Shown here: piece by piece, positions 33,393 through 38,889 of the stretch | Layout of the letters: each line of letters opens with the position of its first letter | How positions within the stretch are numbered: the first letter of the stretch is position 1 | Translations under genes and position numbers: made by a program | The notes under the pieces: generated by a model | The model's input: the letters and a program-made list of their open reading frames with translations, nothing else | Told to the model about the DNA's origin: nothing | The model's database searches: none | Assembly: GCA_903881545.1 (NCBI GenBank) | Contig: CAIRTQ010000103.1 | Location: 1-38,889 of the forward strand | Reading direction: 5' to 3' | Origin: an uncultured Elusimicrobia bacterium | GTDB lineage: Bacteria > Elusimicrobiota > Elusimicrobia > UBA1565 > UBA9628 | DNA length: 38,889 bases

Positions 33393-33755
33393 ATGTGCGC
33401 AAACCGTACGGAGCCTGGCGCGGGCCACCCCGACCCGCAGGCCGTCGGCACGCTGCGCGCCTGGCTGGCTGGGGCGGACTTGGCGGCGCTGGCGCGCTCC
33501 TGGCCGCGCCTGGACTCCCTGCGCAAGCTTTTGCTCTTCAAGCTCCTGGCCGCGCCGAGGGCCATGGAGCTTTATGGCCGGCTGACTTTCCGGGAGAAGT
33601 ATTTTCTCTTCTGCGGCTTTCCCATCAACGCTATCGCCCCGGTTTTGGAGGATGCCCCGCCTGCGCTGCGGCGCGCCTTCGTGCAGCTCCCCGCCAAGTT
33701 CGGCGTCCTCATGTGGCGCGATCTGCTGCGTGAAGCCGGAAGAGTGTCGGCGTGA
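33393..33755 (+). CDS. unknown 120-aa protein upstream of recO
   Basis: I do not recognise this gene. The frame is open upstream to 33336, but a TATAAT box six bases before the ATG at 33393 makes that ATG the likely first codon of a leaderless mRNA. The 120-residue product is soluble, mostly helical and rich in Ala/Leu/Arg, with no signal peptide. The best-defined stretch is [20 protein letters not shown] near residues 70-90, with one Cys. Its stop overlaps the recO GTG start (GTGA), so it is coupled to recO and glyQS. A role in translation or repair would be inference from context only. Confidence 0.7.
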   Translation: MCANRTEPGAGHPDPQAVGTLRAWLAGADLAALARSWPRLDSLRKLLLFKLLAAPRAMELYGRLTFREKYFLFCGFPINAIAPVLEDAPPALRRAFVQLPAKFGVLMWRDLLREAGRVSA

Positions 33756-34471
33756 TCCATAACGAAAACGCGGTCGTGCTCTGGCGCCGGAGCGCGGGCG
33801 AATACGACCGTCGGGTCCTGCTCCTGACCGAGAGCCACGGCCTTTTGTCCGTGCGCTTCGGCGGGGTCGATCGTCCGGCCGGAAAGCTCAAGGCGCTTTC
33901 CGAGCCTCTGGTCTGGGGCGAATACCGCCTCTGCTTCAGCGCGCGCTCCCAGACCGTGCGCGCCGCGGGCGGCCGCATCCGGTCCTGCTTCCCGGGCGTG
34001 CGCGCGGATCTGGCGCGGACCCTGACGGCGCTGGCGCTCTGCGAGCTGGCGCTGCGGCTCTGCGCCGAGCGCGCGCCCTGCCCCGATAAGTACCGTCTGC
34101 TCTGCCGGGCACTCTGCCTGCTCGACCAAGGCGGCGTGGCGGCGCGCCCCGCGCCCTGGCTGGAGGCCGCGTTCGGACTCCAGCTGCTGGCCGCCGCAGG
34201 CTGGAGCTTGAGCGACCTGCCCGTGCCGCCGCCAGAGCGCGCGCTGTGGCGGGCCCTGCACGAGTCGGATCTGGAGGACCTGGCGGATGTCCCCTGGGAG
34301 GCGGCCGCCGGCCGCCGCTTCCTGCAGCTGGTCCGTGAGCATGTGGAGGCGCACGCGCAGCGCCCCTTGCGCGCCAGCGACATGCCGGCGCGCCTGGAGC
34401 GCTTCGCCGCGAGCCTGCGCCCGCGCCCCCCCATCCTCGACGCCGCACCACAAGGAGTCCTCTCATGCTGA
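33752..34471 (+). CDS. recO: DNA repair protein RecO
   Basis: A 239-residue protein with the RecO N-terminal OB-fold ([21 protein letters not shown], then [19 protein letters not shown]) and a helical C-terminal domain. RecO with RecR loads RecA on SSB-coated DNA in recombinational gap repair. The four-Cys zinc finger that many RecO proteins carry in the second half is absent: the C-terminal region (about 140-239) has no cysteine pairs. The start is GTG at 33752, overlapping the upstream gene. The stop overlaps the glyQ start by seven bases. Confidence 0.85.
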   Translation: MIHNENAVVLWRRSAGEYDRRVLLLTESHGLLSVRFGGVDRPAGKLKALSEPLVWGEYRLCFSARSQTVRAAGGRIRSCFPGVRADLARTLTALALCELALRLCAERAPCPDKYRLLCRALCLLDQGGVAARPAPWLEAAFGLQLLAAAGWSLSDLPVPPPERALWRALHESDLEDLADVPWEAAAGRRFLQLVREHVEAHAQRPLRASDMPARLERFAASLRPRPPILDAAPQGVLSC

Positions 34472-35343
34472 ATTTTCAAGAACTCATCCTGGAGCTGCAA
34501 AGGTTCTGGTCGCGGCAGGGTTGCCTGCTCATCCAGCCCTACGACATGGAGAAGGGCGCCGGCACTTTCAACCCGGCCACCTTCTTCGGCGCTCTGGGCC
34601 CCAAGCCCACCGCCGTGGCTTACGTGGAGCCCTGCCGCCGGCCCGCGGACGGCCGCTACGGCAACAACCCTAACCGGCTGGGCAAGTATTTTCAGTTCCA
34701 GGTGCTCATCAAGCCGGCTCCCGCCGACATCACGGGGCTCTACGTGCGCTCGCTCAAGGCCTTGGGGCTCGATCACCACAAGCACGACTTGCGCTGGATC
34801 GAGGACGACTGGGAGTCCCCCACCTTGGGCGCTTCGGGCGTGGGCTGGGAGGTCTGGCTCGACGGCATGGAGATTACCCAGTTCACCTACTTCCAGCAGA
34901 TGGGTTCCTTGCCTCTGTTCCCCGTCTCCGTTGAGATCACCTACGGCCTGGAGCGCATCGCCATGTACCTGCAGAAGAAGGACGACGTCTACCAGCTGGC
35001 TTACAACGACTCGGTCAGCTATGGCGACCTTTATAAGGAACAGGAGCGGCAATTCTCCGCCTACCACTTCGAGGTCGCCGACGCTGCCATGCTGGCGCGG
35101 CACTTCGACGAGTACGAGTCCGAGGGCGAAAGGCTCGCGGGCCTGAAACTGACGCTGCCCGCCTACGACTGCGTGGTGCGGGTCTCTCATCTCTTCAACG
35201 TTCTGGAGGCGCGCGGCGCCATATCGGTCACGGAGCGGGCCCAGTACATCGGGCGGGTTCGCGGTTTGGCCAAGAAGGTCATGAACCTTTACCTGGAACT
35301 TGGCGCGCCCGCGGTGCATCAGATGGAGCCCCAACATGTCTAA
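34465..35343 (+). CDS. glyQ: glycyl-tRNA synthetase, alpha subunit
   Basis: The 292-residue catalytic subunit of the tetrameric (alpha2beta2) bacterial GlyRS. It shows the conserved start [33 protein letters not shown], and [18 protein letters not shown]-type class II motifs, with [10 protein letters not shown] as motif 3. It activates glycine and charges tRNA-Gly with GlyS. The ATG follows AAGGAG by eight bases and overlaps recO; glyS starts within its last eight bases. Confidence 0.98.
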   Translation: MLNFQELILELQRFWSRQGCLLIQPYDMEKGAGTFNPATFFGALGPKPTAVAYVEPCRRPADGRYGNNPNRLGKYFQFQVLIKPAPADITGLYVRSLKALGLDHHKHDLRWIEDDWESPTLGASGVGWEVWLDGMEITQFTYFQQMGSLPLFPVSVEITYGLERIAMYLQKKDDVYQLAYNDSVSYGDLYKEQERQFSAYHFEVADAAMLARHFDEYESEGERLAGLKLTLPAYDCVVRVSHLFNVLEARGAISVTERAQYIGRVRGLAKKVMNLYLELGAPAVHQMEPQHV

Positions 35344-37477
35344 AGACCTTCTGCTCGAGATCTTCGTCGAACCCCTGCCCGCCCGCTTCCTGGCGCCCAC
35401 GCTGGAACAGCTCTTGGAAAAGACCCAGGCCGCTCTGCGGGACTCCCGGCTGGGCTTTACCAGCGCCGCCAGCTTCGGCACGCAGCGGCGCCTGGCCGTC
35501 TTCGTTCGTGGCGTGGAGGAGAAGTCGTCGGTCCTGAGCCGGGACGTGCAAGGCCCGCCCGCGCGCTTGCTCAAGGGTGAGGACGGCGCTTTCACTCCGC
35601 AGGCCGAGGGCTTCGCGCGCAAGCACGGCCTCGAGCCCGCGGCTTTGGAGACCGTGGCCACGCCCAAGGGCGAGTTCCTTCTGGCGCGGGTGGTGGCCCC
35701 CGGAGAGTCCGCGCTCAAGCTCCTGGCCCGCATCCTGCCGGAGACCATCAAGTCCCTGGAGTTCCCCAAGTCGTTGGAATGGGAGGCCTCGCGCTTGCGC
35801 TTCGGCCGGCCCATTCGCGGCCTGACGGCGATCCTGGGTCGCAGCGTGATTCCCTTCGAACTGGCCGGGGTGCGCAGCGGTCGGATACTGCGGGGGCTGG
35901 CCGGCCCTGGCGGCAAGCCGGCGTCCTTGCCGGAGAGCATCGAATACCGCGAGACGCTGCGCGACCTCCTGGTCGTCGTGGACCCTGAGGAGCGGCGGCG
36001 GACCTTGCTCAAGCGCCTGGAGGCCGCGGCGGTCCAGGGCGGCGGCAAGCTCGACTTCGAGGGCGGTCTGCTGGAGGAGACCGTCGCCATGACCGAGCAC
36101 CCCGTCCCCGTGACGGGGCGGTTCCGGGAGGAGTACCTCCGCATACCGGTCCCCCTGCTCAAGATGGTCCTCAAGAAACAGCTGAAATTCTTCCCCTTGC
36201 TCGGGGGCAAGGGGCTCGTCGCTGCCTTCGTGGGAGTGCGCGACGGCGGCTCCGAGGGCCAGACCCAGGTGCGCGAAGGCTACGAGCGGGTGCTGACCGC
36301 GCGTCTGAGCGATGCGGCCTTTTTCCTGGGGCGCGATGAGAAGACCAGCCTGGAATTCAAGCTATCCATGCTGGCGCGGGTGACCTACCAAGGCAAGCTT
36401 GGCTCCATGGCCGAGAAATCCCAGCGGGTCCAGGCCTTGGCCCAGTGGATGTGCGCTCAGCTACGGCGCCGGGACTTCCCCCTCAACGAGGATGCCGCCG
36501 CCGCCATCGCGCGCCTGGGCTACGCCGACCTGGTTTGCGAGACGGTCAAGGAGTTCCCGGAGCTGCAAGGCGCCATGGGCGGCTACTATGCCCGGCACGA
36601 CGGGCTTGATGAGCGCGTGGCCCTGGGCGTCGAGGAGTTCTATTACCCGGTCGCGGCCAAGTCCGCCCTGCCGGTTACGGCCGAGGGCGCGGTCGCGTCC
36701 TTGGCCGGCAAGATCGACAGCCTGGCCGGAAGCCTGGCCGTGGGCGTGGCGCCCACGGGCAGCGCGGACCCCTTCGCCCTGCGGCGGCAGGCCACGGGGG
36801 CCTTGCGCATCCTGCTGGAGAAGCAGTTGCCGTTGGACCTGGAGGCCGCCCTGGTCGAGGCCTTGCGCCTGCTCGAGGGCCGCGTCGCCTTGTCCGCGGC
36901 GGACGGCCAGCGGGTGGCGGGCGAACTGCGCGACTTCATCTGGGCGCGCGCCCAGAGCCTATTCGACGAGCAGGGCTACCTGGTTGACGAGATCCGTTCC
37001 GTGCGCGAGGGCGGTCTGCGCGACCTGCCCGACACCCTGCGCCGTCTCATCGCGGTCCATGCCGTGCGCCGCCACGCGGACTTCGAGCCTTTGGCCGCGG
37101 TCTTCAAGCGCGCCGCCAACATCCTCAAACAGGCGGCGCAGAAAGGCGAGGTCGTGCCCGAGGGCGGGCCGGAGCGCGCAGCCTTGCGCGAACCGGCGGA
37201 ACTGGCTCTGCTGGAGGCGCTGGACCTATTGAGCGCGCAGATGACGGAGCACCTGGCGGCCGGGAGTTACGACGCCTGCCTACGCGCCGTGGTGGCCCTG
37301 AAGCCCAAGCTCGACGAGTTCTTCGCCCAGGTCATGGTCATGGCCGAGGATAGAGCCTTGCGGGCTCAACGCCTAGCGCTTCTGGCGCGGTTGGTGCGGC
37401 TCATCAAGCGCGCGGCGGACCTTTCCGAGATCCAGGGTCCGGAGAAGGCTGAGGCTCGGCTGGCGGCCGCGCGCTAG
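35336..37477 (+). CDS. glyS: glycyl-tRNA synthetase, beta subunit
   Basis: The 713-residue beta subunit binds and positions tRNA-Gly. The start [19 protein letters not shown] fits the family's N-terminus (DLLLEIGTEELPA), and the body has KSMRW-like [19 protein letters not shown], and an HD-type region with [20 protein letters not shown]. The C-terminal part holds the helical anticodon-binding-like domain. The ATG at 35336 overlaps glyQ by eight bases, giving 1:1 coupling. It ends 24 bases before the convergent TPR gene. Confidence 0.97.
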   Translation: MSKDLLLEIFVEPLPARFLAPTLEQLLEKTQAALRDSRLGFTSAASFGTQRRLAVFVRGVEEKSSVLSRDVQGPPARLLKGEDGAFTPQAEGFARKHGLEPAALETVATPKGEFLLARVVAPGESALKLLARILPETIKSLEFPKSLEWEASRLRFGRPIRGLTAILGRSVIPFELAGVRSGRILRGLAGPGGKPASLPESIEYRETLRDLLVVVDPEERRRTLLKRLEAAAVQGGGKLDFEGGLLEETVAMTEHPVPVTGRFREEYLRIPVPLLKMVLKKQLKFFPLLGGKGLVAAFVGVRDGGSEGQTQVREGYERVLTARLSDAAFFLGRDEKTSLEFKLSMLARVTYQGKLGSMAEKSQRVQALAQWMCAQLRRRDFPLNEDAAAAIARLGYADLVCETVKEFPELQGAMGGYYARHDGLDERVALGVEEFYYPVAAKSALPVTAEGAVASLAGKIDSLAGSLAVGVAPTGSADPFALRRQATGALRILLEKQLPLDLEAALVEALRLLEGRVALSAADGQRVAGELRDFIWARAQSLFDEQGYLVDEIRSVREGGLRDLPDTLRRLIAVHAVRRHADFEPLAAVFKRAANILKQAAQKGEVVPEGGPERAALREPAELALLEALDLLSAQMTEHLAAGSYDACLRAVVALKPKLDEFFAQVMVMAEDRALRAQRLALLARLVRLIKRAADLSEIQGPEKAEARLAAAR

Positions 37478-37501
37478 GCTTCGCGCCCGTCTTCGTGGAG
37501 C

Positions 37502-38698
37502 CTATGGCCGCGGGGCCTTCTTCAGCAGGCCGGCCAGCTCGTCGAGCGCCTTGAGCTGGCCCTTGGTATAGGCATCCTTGCCCTTGACGGCCTTAGCGCC
37601 CTCGGCCAAAGCCGGCTCGAGCTTCACCCCTTTGCGGAACGCGGACAAGGCTTTGTCCGCGTGTCCCTGCCTCAGCAAGGCCATGGCCAGGCCGGCCCAA
37701 GCGCCGGGGTCGCGGTGGAGATTGAGGGACTTGATGAATGCGTCGACGGCATCCTGGTCTTTGCCCGCCTCGTAGCAGCAGTGGCCTAGCCTGCTGTAGG
37801 ACCGCGGCGCTCCGGGGTCCAACGCGACGGATCGCGAGAGGTCGGCGATGGCGCGGCCATAGTCGCCCTGGAGCCGATAGGCCGACCCGCGGTCCAGATA
37901 GAGCGCCGCGTCATCTGCCTTCAGCGCGATGGCCCGGCTGAAGTCCTCTACGGCCTTGTCGAGATCCTTCTTTTCGACGTAGATGTTCCCACGGCAGCGG
38001 TAGGCCTCGGCCGCGTCAGGCTTCAATGCGATGGCCTTGGCGCAGTCGGCGAGGCCCTGCTTGAAATCCTTCTTCATGACATAGACCAGGCCGCGGCCGT
38101 AGTAAGCCTCCGCGAAGCTGGGATTCAGTTCGATCACCACATTGTAATCCTGGATCGCGCGGTCGATATCCGGCTTCTCGCGGAAGGCGTTGCCGCGGCT
38201 GCAGAAAGCGGCCTCCCAGTCGGGTTTCAGTTCCAGGGCCTTGGTGTAGTCCCGGATCGCGCGGTCGATCTCTTTCATTTCGTGGAACGTGTTGCCGCGA
38301 CCGTAGTAGGCGGCCTCGTAGCCGGGTTTCAGTTTGACCGCCTTGTCATAGTCCTGGACCGCGTGGTCATAATCCTTCTTCCCGCGGAAGGCGTCACCGC
38401 GGTTGCAGTAGGCGGCCTCGTAGCCGGGCCGCAGCTCGATGGCCCGGTCGAAGTCCTGGATGGCGCGGTCCTCGTCCATCTTGGCGTGATAGGCGAGCCC
38501 GCGGCTGTTGTAGGCGGCGGCCTTGTTCTTCGGCCCGTCGCCGGCGGTCCATGCGGCCAGGGCGTTCGTATAGAACTCGACCTGCTCGCCCGAATCTTTG
38601 GAGTTGTACCCCCGGTACAGCCAATAGCTGAACATGCTGTCCGCCCAGGAGAGGGCAGTCCAGAGGAGGATCGCTCCAGCCAGCGTCTTGGTCAGCAT
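37502..38698 (-). CDS. TPR-repeat protein with N-terminal membrane anchor or signal
   Basis: The 398-residue protein starts with a hydrophobic segment (LAGAILLWTALSW, residues 6-18), which is a signal peptide or an anchor. From about residue 60 it carries eight to nine tetratricopeptide repeats in strict 34-residue steps (starting near 60, 94, 128, 162, 196, 230, 264, 298), each with the YxxRGxxY/F and AIxDYxxAIELxP pattern. The repeats near 94-195 are highly alike, which suggests recent internal duplication. TPR arrays bind other proteins; the partner is unknown. It is read from its own promoter and converges on glyS. Confidence 0.88.
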   Translation of the reverse strand: MLTKTLAGAILLWTALSWADSMFSYWLYRGYNSKDSGEQVEFYTNALAAWTAGDGPKNKAAAYNSRGLAYHAKMDEDRAIQDFDRAIELRPGYEAAYCNRGDAFRGKKDYDHAVQDYDKAVKLKPGYEAAYYGRGNTFHEMKEIDRAIRDYTKALELKPDWEAAFCSRGNAFREKPDIDRAIQDYNVVIELNPSFAEAYYGRGLVYVMKKDFKQGLADCAKAIALKPDAAEAYRCRGNIYVEKKDLDKAVEDFSRAIALKADDAALYLDRGSAYRLQGDYGRAIADLSRSVALDPGAPRSYSRLGHCCYEAGKDQDAVDAFIKSLNLHRDPGAWAGLAMALLRQGHADKALSAFRKGVKLEPALAEGAKAVKGKDAYTKGQLKALDELAGLLKKAPRP

Positions 38699-38728
38699 AT
38701 GGTGTTCATGCGCAAGTCTGATGTAGGA

Positions 38729-38757
38729 ATCTTATCCTTGTCGGGCGAAGTCGTCAA
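38729..38757 (-). promoter_or_regulatory. promoter of the TPR gene
   Basis: On the minus strand TTGACG (38757-38752) and TAAGAT (38734-38729) are separated by 17 bp. Both boxes match the vegetative consensus in five of six positions. The leader to the ATG at 38698 would be about 24 nt. Confidence 0.65.
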
Positions 38758-38810
38758 CAGGCAGGCTGCAACCCCAATCCTCAAACAAGGATGATCAATA
38801 AGAAATAAAA

Positions 38811-38889
38811 TACCTCGCGTCCCGTCGAAAGGGAAGAATCGGTGAAAAGCGATAACTTTTCACCCGCGAGGTGAAAGAATGATACTTCA
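38811..38889. other. palindrome-rich segment at the window edge
   Basis: An outer pair ACCTCGCG (38812-38819) / CGCGAGGT (38865-38872) encloses a small TCCC/GGGA hairpin (38820-38834) and a perfect 9-bp hairpin, GGTGAAAAG (38841-38849) / CTTTTCACC (38856-38864). A second GGTGAA...TTCA palindrome starts at 38871 and runs off the window. On the minus strand the outer stem is followed by a T-rich tract (ATTTTATTTCTTATT). It could be a structured RNA, or the terminal-repeat region of a mobile element such as an IS21-like insertion sequence just outside the window. The bases from 38699 to 38810 hold the TPR promoter and otherwise no gene. Confidence 0.5.

Noticed and set aside
33709-36210. Very long minus-strand frame over recO, glyQ and glyS
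   Set aside because: It is a shadow frame that follows from GC-rich codon usage; recO, glyQ and glyS on the plus strand have all family motifs.
37478-37501. Bidirectional terminator between glyS and the TPR gene
   Set aside because: Only a weak 5-bp pairing (AGGCT/AGCCT) can be drawn, with no T-tract.

Overview
This is a GC-rich bacterial chromosomal window (about 65% GC by eye, short spacers, dense overlapping genes). Gene content points to a diderm, meso-diaminopimelate-type bacterium: MurE carries the DNPR selectivity motif, glycyl-tRNA synthetase is the two-subunit type, and the aspartyl-tRNA synthetase has the His typical of non-discriminating enzymes. No rRNA is present, so the phylum cannot be fixed. 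An environmental, Elusimicrobiota-like lineage is my guess, not a demonstrated assignment.

Layout. (1) 1-2540 is a mixed accessory stretch: an IS4-like transposase remnant, a cold-shock gene with leader and terminator, a Fic-domain gene (minus strand) with three helically phased repeats at its promoter, tRNA-Ala(CGC) with a strong extended -10 promoter, and a chagasin-type protease-inhibitor gene directly behind the tRNA. (2) 2516-7174 (minus) is aspS followed by an ABC-2 exporter (ATPase plus permease), a secreted TPR protein and a secreted CHAC-motif protein, all overlapping or nearly so. (3) 7259-8297 (minus) is an aqpZ-pspC unit with its own promoter. (4) 8294-22730 (minus) is a division and cell-wall (dcw) operon read from a TTGACA/TACACT promoter with a MraZ-type operator: mraZ, rsmH, a new 58-aa ORF, a three-hairpin array, ftsL-like, ftsI, murE, murF, mraY, murD, ftsW, murG, then surE, a CapA-like phosphatase and a Nudix-like protein. 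The usual distal genes (murC, murB, ddl, ftsQ, ftsA, ftsZ) are not here. (5) 22762-33313 (minus) is the rpmH-rnpA-yidD-yidC-jag-mnmE ... mnmG-rsmG cluster. An EF-Tu-domain-like gene, an MFS transporter and a membrane protein sit between mnmE and mnmG, and a membrane-anchored metallopeptidase follows rsmG. jag is split by an apparent frameshift. (6) 33393-37477 (plus) is divergent from rpmH: an unknown 120-aa gene, recO, glyQ and glyS. (7) 37502-38889 is a minus-strand TPR protein with a good promoter, then a palindrome-rich segment running off the window.

Most genes in regions 2, 4 and 5 overlap by ATGA, GTGA, TTGA or similar junctions, which implies long translationally coupled operons. The strongest candidates for undescribed biology are the 38-bp-period array of three perfect hairpins with matched stem changes between rsmH and ftsL, the coupled 58-aa ORF just before it, the phased repeats at the Fic promoter, and the back-to-back leaderless promoters between rpmH and the recO operon. 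No intergenic stretch reaches 300 bases.
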